30,000 nt of DNA from Glandiceps talaboti (taxonomy: Eukaryota > Hemichordata > Enteropneusta > Spengelidae). The DNA lies in assembly GCF_964340395.1 (NCBI RefSeq), contig NC_135571.1:14143546-14173545 (forward strand). Reading direction: 5' to 3'. A program made the position numbers and the translations under genes. This document shows, piece by piece, positions 21,021 through 30,000 of the stretch; position 1 is the first letter of the stretch, and every line of letters starts with the position of its first letter. Under the pieces are notes generated by a model that had not been told where the DNA came from, made no database searches, and was given only the letters and a program-made list of their open reading frames with translations.

Positions 21021-21906
21021 AATATATAATAACAAGAGAATGGCTTTCGGTACATAGTGTCGCAACTGTGCAATAAGTCCAACTTTTGGGGTGATAGCAT
21101 TAACAACATTTTGGATATGTGATTTCCAGGTAAGATTGCGATCAAGAGTAACTCCTAGATGACATGACGCACTGTATTTCATTTCCGTCTATTCCTATAT
21201 TACCCTCAACTGAGATTTTCCTGTGCGGTGTATTAATAATCATGTAATTTGTTTTTTCAGCATTGATCGTAAGTTTATTTGCTTGACACCAATCATAAAC
21301 CTTTTGAAAGTCAGAATTGGTTTGGGTAAGGTTTACATTATTATATTTGATAAATTTAAATAAATTCGTGTCATCTACGAATAGACAGAATTGAAATTGG
21401 TTAGTTGAATTTGCGATGTCATTAATATAAATTATAAATAAAATGGGGCCAAGAATCGATCCTTGCGATCCTGTCTATAGGGTGATGAAACACTATTAAT
21501 TGTTACGGACTGTTGTCGGTTACTGAGATAGTTTTTAAACCATGCTAAAGGGAGACCTCTAATCCCATAATGATGTAGCTTACTGATTAATATTTCGTGG
21601 TTAATAGTGTCGAACGCTTTTTTGAGGTCAATAAAGACCCCAAAAGTAGAAAACCCGTTGTCAAGATGACCACTAATTTCTGAGACCTTGAAGTCTGCCA
21701 TGGCAAGCTTTGTTGTACTAAATTTCTTACCGAATTGTGTGTTAATGAGTATATGTTTCATGTCAAGATAGTGAACAAGTTGCTTGTTAATGATAGATTC
21801 AAAGATTTTACTGAAAATTGGAAGAATTGAAATAGGTCTGTAGTTATTGATTTCTTCAGCGTTGCCTTTCTTATATAGATTGGGTATTATTCCACTGGAG
21901 ATGAGA
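21020..21906 (-). pseudogene. Non-LTR retrotransposon reverse transcriptase fragment
   Basis: Minus-strand translation gives IIPNLYKKG, NNYRPISILPIFSKIFE, FIDLKKAFDTINHEIL, HYGIRGLPLAWFKNYLSNRQ, then after a frameshift near 21475 GSILGPILFIIYINDI, FVDDTNLF (21367-21381), CQANKLTINAEKT, and after a second frameshift near 21165 HLGVTLDRNLTWKSHI and RHYVPKAILLLLY. These are RT motifs of the Jockey/CR1/RTE-like LINEs in order, with FVDD in place of the usual Y/F-A-D-D. Both ends of the ORF are missing and no endonuclease is present, so it is a dead fragment. It stops about 100 bp before the synthetase start codon. Confidence 0.92.
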
Positions 21907-22004
21907 AACAACAACAACAAATAGGTCACCCTAAAGTGTGTAAAAATAGAAATCGCGTGAGTACACAGACGGTCACGACCTTCCCCAATCTTCAAACAGA
22001 GAAA

Positions 22005-23696
22005 ATGGCGTACATCAAGAGGCGATTGACCAAGAGCTACTGTCACACACCGGGTAAGGCTCCTTTTTGTGGACGTACTTTTGGTCAAGTATTTGATGAG
22101 CACACGACTTTGTATCCTGACCATGAAGCACTCGTATTTTGCGAGGATAACACGAGGATATCTTATAGTAAGTTGATGAGAGACGTGTTAGCACTGTCTG
22201 GTGGTTTGAAAAAGCTGTCGCTACAACATGGAGATCGCATTGGTTTGTGGTTTGATGAGAATTATGAATACATAATCAGTAATATGGCCGCGATTCGAGT
22301 TGGTATCATTCCTGCCTTCATTCCATTGAACGTCACCAGAGAACAGTTCTGCTATGTCGTAAACAAAATCGAATGCAGCGCTCTGATTGTTGGTCCGGAT
22401 CAGTACAATTCACTGCTGGAGATGTGCCCCGAAATGAAAAATAACAAGTCAATAAGCTTTCATTTAGATAAGTTTCCTTCTCTTCGCCATCTACTCATCT
22501 CTTCTCCTACCAAAGCGGAATCATTGGCAACTGATTTAAAATCGCTGCTGATAGAAGGTGGAGGGAGTTCGATGTCTTCTGACGGCATAGACCCAGATGA
22601 TGTTTGCTACATTGCCTTTACCTCTGGTAGTACAGGCTTCCCAAAGGCCGTTGCCGTATCTCATCGAGCAATTATCGAAGGATCGAAGGCCTTTGCCGAC
22701 TCAGTAATTTATACAACGGGCTACAAAAGAGAACAACACATAAAGATGGTCATTACAGATCCTTTTACGACTCCTGCAACACCTTTGCGGGAAGTACTCA
22801 TGGCGCTCTGTAAATTGACGCTCATAATACCGAAGAATAAGGAGGTGTCAACCATTCTCAGTACCATTCAGCAAGAAAGGGTTACGACGACGATCTTCTG
22901 GCCAGTTAAGTTGTTTGAAGTTATGCAAATACATAACATTCACTGTTATGACCTGTCATCTTTGGATACATACGCTGCACTTGGAGGTGTTATTTCATTA
23001 GAAGTGTTTCAAAATGTGTCAGCAAAACTTCCGTCTTTAATAGTTGTTGGCTATAATTCCTGTGAGTGCCTATCTATTACCTACTGGTCCTTTGATAAAG
23101 CTAAAGAATCCAAAATATCTTATGTTGGTCACCCGACAGATAATGCTGAAGTGAAAATTGTCAAACACGGCAAGATTGTAGACATCAATACCCCAGGGGA
23201 AGTGTGCGTTAGGAGCCCTTGTCTATTCACCTGCTATTGGGGTGACGAGGAGAAAACCAAAGAAGTAAAATCTCCATCAGGATGGTACCACACCGGAGAT
23301 ATCGGCAGAATGGATGAAACTGGATGTCTGGAGATTCTTGGACGAACGGATGACATGATTCTGAAAAGTGCCGCTAATATCTATCCAGCTGAAATTGAAC
23401 GTCAACTTGTGGCCTACCCAGGTTTGAAGTATGTACAGGTTGTTCCAGTTCCAGACAAGAAATATGGCAACGAGTTATGCCTTTGTTTGTGTCAGGATAA
23501 GTCTGTAAAAAGTGAAAGTGAAGATGAATTACAGACAAATGTACTAGAATACCTGAGAGGCCGAGTACATGATTTCTATATGCCTAAATATGTACTCATT
23601 TTTGATTCGTTCCCACTCACACGGTCTGGAAAAATCCAAAGAAATGAATTGGCCAAAGCAGCTTCCAAGAGGCTAGATATCAGCACAAACTGCTAA
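22005..23696 (+). CDS. Acyl-CoA synthetase / AMP-dependent ligase, intronless
   Basis: ANL-superfamily enzyme (fatty acyl-CoA synthetase, 4-coumarate-CoA ligase, luciferase family), which activates a carboxylic acid with ATP and then transfers it to CoA. The ORF of 563 residues opens at the first in-frame ATG in good context (AAAATGG); the frame is open 23 codons further up but without an ATG. Motifs: P-loop-like TSGSTGFPK at residues 206-214, GYNSCE at 349-354 (A5 motif, usually YGxTE), TGD at 430-432, GRTDDMI at 446-452, NIYPAEIE at 458-465, and GK at 542-543 with the catalytic Lys543. Length and the C-terminal FPLTRSGKIQRNEL resemble ACSF2-type medium-chain ligases. No signal peptide. The whole enzyme in one exon suggests a retrocopy or an intron-poor family member. 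Substrate unknown; the altered A5 motif leaves some doubt about activity. Confidence 0.92.
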   Translation: MAYIKRRLTKSYCHTPGKAPFCGRTFGQVFDEHTTLYPDHEALVFCEDNTRISYSKLMRDVLALSGGLKKLSLQHGDRIGLWFDENYEYIISNMAAIRVGIIPAFIPLNVTREQFCYVVNKIECSALIVGPDQYNSLLEMCPEMKNNKSISFHLDKFPSLRHLLISSPTKAESLATDLKSLLIEGGGSSMSSDGIDPDDVCYIAFTSGSTGFPKAVAVSHRAIIEGSKAFADSVIYTTGYKREQHIKMVITDPFTTPATPLREVLMALCKLTLIIPKNKEVSTILSTIQQERVTTTIFWPVKLFEVMQIHNIHCYDLSSLDTYAALGGVISLEVFQNVSAKLPSLIVVGYNSCECLSITYWSFDKAKESKISYVGHPTDNAEVKIVKHGKIVDINTPGEVCVRSPCLFTCYWGDEEKTKEVKSPSGWYHTGDIGRMDETGCLEILGRTDDMILKSAANIYPAEIERQLVAYPGLKYVQVVPVPDKKYGNELCLCLCQDKSVKSESEDELQTNVLEYLRGRVHDFYMPKYVLIFDSFPLTRSGKIQRNELAKAASKRLDISTNC

Positions 23697-23974
23697 GTAG
23701 TAATAGTCTGCTTTGATCGTGAATATTAATATGACGTCATGAATTTATGTTCACAGATTTTACGCCGAAGTAAGGACCCTTGAGTTCAAACATGGTAGGT
23801 TTTTACACACCGCCAAATGCCTAGTCCCGGCAAAGAAATAGCATGAAATAACATACTTATTGACTCCAAATAACATACTTATTGACTCCAAATACTAGAC
23901 AATTTGTACTTTATTACATTTAACAGTGGATTACATTGGAGGACAGATTACGTGATGATGTTTATTATTCAGAC
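23424..23974 (+). repeat. Plus-strand arm of the inverted synthetase duplication
   Basis: Partner of 20046-20577. It covers synthetase codons from Leu474 onward and about 278 bp of 3' flanking sequence. Beyond 23974 the two copies diverge abruptly. Both copies carry a palindromic TGACGTCA (23732-23739 here) just after the stop codon. Confidence 0.92.
23850..23893. repeat. 22-bp tandem duplication
   Basis: AACATACTTATTGACTCCAA plus AT occurs twice in a row. The inverted copy has only one, so the duplication arose after the two arms separated. Confidence 0.92.
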
Positions 23975-24068
23975 TCCTGTTCCTGATTGAGAGAATTGAG
24001 TGTTGAGTAAACAGGGTCGTTTACAAATTTGTAATAGTGTTATTCAGATTGGTAATTTGCAACGTACG

Positions 24069-24070
24069 TA

Positions 24071-24104
<34 letters not shown>
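24069..24104. repeat. (TG)n(TATG)n microsatellite
   Basis: About ten TG units followed by four TATG units. Simple-sequence repeat. Confidence 0.9.
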
Positions 24105-24105
<1 letters not shown>

Positions 24106-24239
24106 CTCAATAATCTTGGTTTAGCCAGACTTTCATAAACTTTAGGCTTCTGGTACACCAACCCCTTGTTGTTCATTTACTGATGCCCGTCTCTTAGCGA
24201 CGGCTGTCATCGCGTACGTCTTCTGTCTCCCTCGCCCCT

Positions 24240-24580
24240 CTTTTCAATTTGTCACATGTCTGACATTCAGTTCTGTATCCACAATTAACACATTTCTCAT
24301 TTCGTCTTTAAGACGTCTTTCTGTATTTCCTAGTAGTTTTTCCTTTTCCTGAAGTCTTATCTCTTTTATCCAAGATCTCTTTCTCTCTAAGAAGTTCGTG
24401 TTTGGTTGTTTTTATCTGTTGATGACTCGTCAAGTACGTACTTGATATATTCTCTTTTCTCAAGATCTTGAGTTTCTCTTCTACTTCGTCTTGTTATTAG
24501 AATCTTCCATCCAGTTCTGTTCACGTTCTGTCTTCCATTTGTTCCAATCCGTTATTGATTGTCATTCTTTTAAGTCAGGA
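24240..24580 (-). pseudogene. Possible decayed coiled-coil coding fragment
   Basis: Minus-strand frames read in succession give DWNKWKTEREQNWMEDSNN, then EVEEKLKILRKENI, KHELLREKEILDKRD, RLQEKEKLLGNTERRLKDEM and then CVNCGYRTECQTC. The charged heptad-like pattern and the CxxC pair suggest a coding past, interrupted by at least two frameshifts and stops. I recognise no family. It could be chance in purine-rich sequence. Confidence 0.25.
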
Positions 24581-24674
24581 TATGGCATAACGTTAACACA
24601 CACGTTACCCTACCGTATTGATACACGATCGAAACAAAGTCGTCAGCAGTAACCGTTGTCTATTAGTGTTACTC

Positions 24675-24677
<3 letters not shown>

Positions 24678-24725
<48 letters not shown>
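24678..24725. repeat. (GA)n microsatellite with G run
   Basis: About 20 GA units ending in GGGGGGG, followed by GACA-type units to about 24780. Confidence 0.93.
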
Positions 24726-24780
24726 AAGGGGAGACAGACAGACATGTGCAGACAGACATGTACAGACAGACAAACAAACA

Positions 24781-25984
<1,204 letters not shown>

Positions 25985-26224
25985 GAAGGGGGGAGGTTGA
26001 AGATCTAGTAAAAATTATAGCTAGCATGGAAGCTTCAGTGAATGATAAACTATCTCATTTGGACCATCGGGAGCAGACAATAGATGTAAAAGAAGGCGCC
26101 ATATCGAAATGGAAATGATTATATGATGGAAGACGTTATTAGGAAGTAGCTAGCAATAAGACTTAGGGAAGAGTTTAGAAAACTGACATCTGCACAAGAT
26201 TAAAGATTTAACATAAACCTAAAC

Positions 26225-26690
26225 ACTGTCTTAAAGTTCTTCTCATAACTGAGAGAGAATTAACTGGATTGAAAACAAACATCCTAGATGCACTGGCAGA
26301 ACTTGGAAACCCTATCAGCCTCCCGAACGCATTGTTGTGACAGACAGTTATATTTTAGTACTGAAGTCACACCATAAATGTTTTCCATTGCAAAAAGCTG
26401 TAAGGAGACACAGTTTCACATGGACAGTACATGCAGAAAACTTTCTCAATAAAAAGCTCTACCACAAAGTGCTCTACGCTGTTTCAAAATATCCTGATTG
26501 TCTTTCAGGTCATCAGTAAAAACATTTCTCAAGTAATTAAAACTTGATACGAATTCGAGAAAATTCCCACAAAGGTTGATTGGGGGAATGACAGAGTTTT
26601 GTGGATGACTTAAAGTATACACATTTAGATGTTCTAGCCTAATTAATGATATCATGCAGCTATGGTCATCAGCATAATGATCACCAAGAT
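26225..26690 (-). pseudogene. Decayed LINE (non-LTR retrotransposon) remnant
   Basis: The minus strand gives IHLGDHYADD (catalytic YADD, codons at 26665-26676), then FLEFVSSFNYLRNVFTDD and QDILKQRRALCGRAF; after a frameshift near 26450 KFSACTVHVKLCLLTAFCNG; and after another NNAFGRLIGFPSSASASRMF. These match, in order, the post-YADD segment, the 'FKYLG...I..R...A..AF' segment and the 'NNAFRRLxGxPRxxSASxMFV' tail seen in many animal LINEs. Stops and frameshifts make it inactive. It belongs to a different family from the fragment at 21020-21906. Confidence 0.8.
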
Positions 26691-26696
26691 GAATAA

Positions 26697-26830
26697 GGGA
26701 GCCGTCATTATTTATGAAATGGGGGGGGGGTGGAGGAATAGAAAACTCCCACTCAAAAACTGGGAAGTGAAGGGTGGTTACTAAAAAAACTGGGGAGTGA
26801 AAGGGGGAGGGGGCTACTCAAAATTTTTGC
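26697..26830 (+). repeat. G/C-rich dispersed repeat, copy C
   Basis: Opens GGAGCCGTCATTATTTATGA followed by G10, then quasi-tandem units with ACTGGGRAGTGAAGGG and ends CTACTCAAAATTTTT. Nearly collinear with the inverted copy at 19761-19893. It begins directly after the YADD end of the LINE remnant. Confidence 0.78.
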
Positions 26831-28861
26831 TAACACTGAACACACCTATATATACACGATTATGCAGGTTATTTATTAATACATTGATTTTCCTGTTAGA
26901 ATTTTTCAGTGCATATTGCATATACATAACCCCTGTGAAAATGCATACACATTTGACATACATGTATACATTTAGTTTCTGAAGCCAGTGCAGTAGACCA
27001 TAACAATATGTAACACAAATTGATCAAGCCGTTACTAGTACATTGAGTTCTGTTACATGAAACAATTAAATCATTAATTGATAAAGTAGTAAGGAATAAC
27101 CTGGTTAAAGAAATAAACAGCTGAAGCCACACAGGAGGGCAAAGTCTGACCAAATAGGATCAACTCATCTAGAATATCACGGTGTAGATTATATGTCAGT
27201 CAGTGAAAGCATATCAGATACTGCGATGATATGGTGACTTTATGAACTGAAAATCCCTGACAGGTTTCATTGCACAGATATTTATGACTGTAAATACATA
27301 TTTATATCAAATACATGTTGAAAACAAAGAATATGGTAATATATAGCTAACTTTTCATTGAACAGATACTAGTACTTGGCGTTCTGTTACATGAAAAGAA
27401 TATACATTAAGTATACTATATAATTTTTCCTAATTTTAAATGGTATGGCATGCAACTATGCTTTGAGAATTTTTCTCAGTGTTAGTATTCTGAATTAAAA
27501 TTTCAATTATGGCCAGTAGAGAAGATATATTATGACGTCATTTTTTAATACTAGAAATGTAAACACTTTCTTAAAGTAAGATTTGGGACTTTGCCCTTAC
27601 GGAAGGCATTCAGTTTAAATCTGGTCTCTGTATTGGCCTTAGATGCAGCGGAAAAAGCGTCTTAGGTGACTACACGGCCGAATAAACAAACTATATATAA
27701 AGAATCGTCGGATGTTTTTAATTAATTTTTTAATTAATTTTTTTAATTAAAGATTTATTAAAATTTTAATAAAATTTTAATAAAACATTGACCATAGACT
27801 GCATTTCATTCTTCAAAGATTTAGAGTTCATCACCCAGGAAAGAAAAATGTTTTTCCTTACTGACAGAGTTCTGCTCACTGGCATGTAAGAATGAACTAG
27901 TTCAATACAAACTATCAGTTTTTCTTTATAAACGGGACCAGTTTTGTTCAGCAAACATAGATATACTGTAAATGTTCTCCCCTGTCTTTTTTTTATTATT
28001 AGAACAATGATTTTCACTTCTTATTTTCTCTCTATTGTGATATGATTTTTTGTAAGATGAGCTGAGGCCTAAGCATTTGAAATAAATCAACAATACATGA
28101 ATTAATAAAATCTGTTTTGGAATCCACTTCTTTACTTCATCCTCTGACTCAATGTTCACTTCTCAAGTTCTCATTCCGTGATTCACTGACGCCTATGCAC
28201 TGTAGTTGGACTGATTCTAGTTTTATCAAGGAACTCAAAAATCACAATCAGTGATTCAGTTCCACAGATTTATTATTGTCAGTACACCATTGTTACTTTA
28301 CTAACTAAATAAACTCTACTAAGATAATACGTTTTAGACAAGTAATACAAAATAACAAGTAATCCAATATACTAAAGGATTTGGAAAATGTACTCGAAAT
28401 ACCATGTCTAGATAGATATCACGTTTTAGTTATGCATTTTAAGTTTTCTATATTTTGATTCTATATATTAATAAAAATTTGTAATTTCTATAAACTGTTA
28501 CATACATGTAGGGGATGTTAGAATTACTGTTTATGATATTGGTGTAACGCATAAATTGTTACATATTTATTTTGTAAGATTGAAAGAATTACTCTCATAA
28601 TTTATATACCGAGGTATAGAGTATTTCATCAAAAATGGAATCATTGTTTTTCCTCAACCATGTCTGTGTATTTACATTGACACGTGATAATTGTTTAACA
28701 TAAAAACTGTCATTCTATTTCAAAGTAGCAAAGTGTACATATTTCAGTTCAAATTTAGTCATTCACTCTCTTCCTGAAGGCGCGTAGTGATTTAACACGT
28801 GACTCTACTACGACGACGCGTAGAAAGTTGAATTCTCCGGCCGTCAGTTGTGATTTGTCAC
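26831..28861. other. Gene-free stretch downstream of the NHL gene
   Basis: AT-rich sequence with no supported exon. It includes an AT-only tract (27717-27785, TTAATTAA-type), and on the minus strand an AATAAA at 28566-28571 that could serve as polyadenylation signal of the NHL-repeat gene, 291 bp after its stop codon. CACGTG occurs at about 28681 and 28796. Confidence 0.5.
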
Positions 28862-30000
28862 TTACTGTGCAAACATCTGTACACAGTTGTTACCATAGTT
28901 AACTACAACAACATTTCCCAATGGTTTGTCATCAGTAACATATACACCACGTGGACTACTGCATGGATTATCATCACTGTCAATACGACTGATAAATTCA
29001 CCATCTGAAGTAAACTTCAGCACTCTGTTGTTGGTGCAATCACAGACATACACATTACTAGCACTGTCAATGGCCAATCCTGTCGGGTTATTCATCTGTC
29101 CATCACCTGAACCTTGACTTCCAAATGAATACAGATACTGACCCTCAGAGTTGAACACTTGGATTCGATGATTATGGTGTTCTGACACAAACACTTTACC
29201 ATCATAGTCAACCTTGATGTCATAGGGATAATAAAGCTGACCTTGACCTTGACCTTGAGTGCCGAAAGTCTTGTAGAGGTTTCCATCTTGGTTGTATATA
29301 TGTATACAATGACCATTGAAATCTACGACGTAAACCATTCCATTCAGAGGACTAATGGCGATTCCATACGGGCATTTCATCGTACCCTTCCCAAAACTTC
29401 TCATCACGTGACCATTTTCATCATGGACGATAACCTGATTACTTCCAATATCAGTGGTAAATATATCACCATTATCTGCCTGTACTGAATAGACTGGTGT
29501 AACAGTGGATGAGATGTTACTGAACTTTATTATAGTGTTTGGTTGGCCTTTTGATGTGAATGTTTGTAATCTATGATTACCACGGTCACATACTTGCAAA
29601 TGTCCACCTCTTGTTGAACGAATGCCATAGGGATAGTTCAGCTCCCCTAATCCACTCCCAGATTTACCAGTCTGCCAAATTAATCCTTTCTGTGGAATAA
29701 CATCAATACAAGCTGGTGACCCGTTTACAGCTTTCTTACATACAGAGACTGACAATTCATGTTTTCCACAGATATTTCCACGTGTGTTTAGTGTCCATGT
29801 GTTATCGTTATTCTTCGTCATTTCTACATCATCTATGCTGTCATCAGGTTTCTTTAAAACAGCCTCAATCTTGATTGCTCTGTTCGTCTTTTGTGGAGTG
29901 TCAGTTGCCACGGTTACTTTTATATCTTCACCTACTCTAACAAACTCTGGAACGGTGGTTAGCTTGTAGCTGACATCATGTTTCTGTATTTCACCAACAC
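28862..30000 (-). CDS. TRIM2/3/71-like protein, filamin domain and six NHL repeats (N-terminus outside window)
   Basis: The last 378 codons of a large exon, open to the window edge and ending at the stop 28862-28864. Residues about 8-108 form a filamin/ABP280-type immunoglobulin-like domain (YKLTTVPEFVRVGEDIKVTV, then NDNTWTL and GKHELSVSV). From about 110 to the end, six NHL blades can be read: LNYPYGIRS...VCDRGNHRLQTF, VYSVQA...NQVIVHD, CPYGIAIS...HCIHIYN, LYYPYDIKV...NHRIQVFN, MNNPTGLAI...NNRVLKF and SSPRGVYV...NCVQMF. In TRIM2/3/71 this follows RING, B-box and coiled-coil, so those are expected beyond 30000. The propeller binds RNA or protein partners; the RING confers ubiquitin ligase activity. 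Such genes are greatly multiplied in several invertebrates, so one-to-one orthology is not claimed. Confidence 0.93.
   Translation of the reverse strand, partial: VGEIQKHDVSYKLTTVPEFVRVGEDIKVTVATDTPQKTNRAIKIEAVLKKPDDSIDDVEMTKNNDNTWTLNTRGNICGKHELSVSVCKKAVNGSPACIDVIPQKGLIWQTGKSGSGLGELNYPYGIRSTRGGHLQVCDRGNHRLQTFTSKGQPNTIIKFSNISSTVTPVYSVQADNGDIFTTDIGSNQVIVHDENGHVMRSFGKGTMKCPYGIAISPLNGMVYVVDFNGHCIHIYNQDGNLYKTFGTQGQGQGQLYYPYDIKVDYDGKVFVSEHHNHRIQVFNSEGQYLYSFGSQGSGDGQMNNPTGLAIDSASNVYVCDCTNNRVLKFTSDGEFISRIDSDDNPCSSPRGVYVTDDKPLGNVVVVNYGNNCVQMFAQ

Noticed and set aside
25990-26340. Plus-strand coiled-coil-like reading ([20 protein letters not shown])
   Set aside because: Short and interrupted by stops, and part of the stretch reads better on the minus strand as the tail of the LINE remnant.

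Overview
This window is nuclear DNA from an invertebrate animal, most likely marine. The support for this is: a multi-exon gene with GT-AG introns; a large single-exon TRIM-type NHL-repeat gene; laccase-type multicopper oxidase coding sequence (absent from vertebrates); non-LTR retrotransposon debris; and very many micro- and minisatellites in AT-rich introns. Laccases and expanded TRIM-NHL genes are known from amphioxus, hemichordates, sea urchins, molluscs and brachiopods. The sequence alone does not let me choose among them.

Left two thirds (192-18377, minus strand): the 5' part of a laccase-like multicopper oxidase gene. I could place nine consecutive exons whose splice sites and phases agree. 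They give 490 residues starting with a signal peptide and containing the first two copper-binding motifs. The 3' exons, which should carry the other two copper motifs, lie before position 1. Its introns hold most of the unusual DNA: a 35-bp minisatellite (intron 6), a 5-bp satellite (intron 5), a small TTAA-flanked inverted-repeat element (intron 4), a nearly 6-kb array of about 190 copies of a 31-bp unit with higher-order structure (intron 3), a long inverted-repeat element (intron 2), and C/G-rich repeats with microsatellites (intron 1).

Middle (about 18.4-24 kb): a repeat-rich intergenic stretch. It leads into a block made of an inverted copy of the 3' end of an acyl-CoA synthetase gene, a near-perfect 145-bp foldback, a frameshifted reverse transcriptase fragment, and then an intact, intronless acyl-CoA synthetase-like gene on the plus strand (22005-23696). 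The inverted partial copy and the 3' end of the intact gene differ at only about 15 positions over some 530 bp.

Right (24-30 kb): gene-poor DNA with long GA tracts, a decayed LINE with a YADD motif, and a G-rich dispersed repeat. The last kilobase is the C-terminal part (filamin-type domain plus six NHL repeats) of a TRIM2/3/71-like protein on the minus strand, whose N-terminus lies beyond position 30000.

The three genes show no sign of acting together. I found no RNA gene, CRISPR array or known defence system. The most notable points are the structured 31-bp array inside a laccase intron, the inverted acyl-CoA synthetase 3' duplication, and several dispersed inverted-repeat families.
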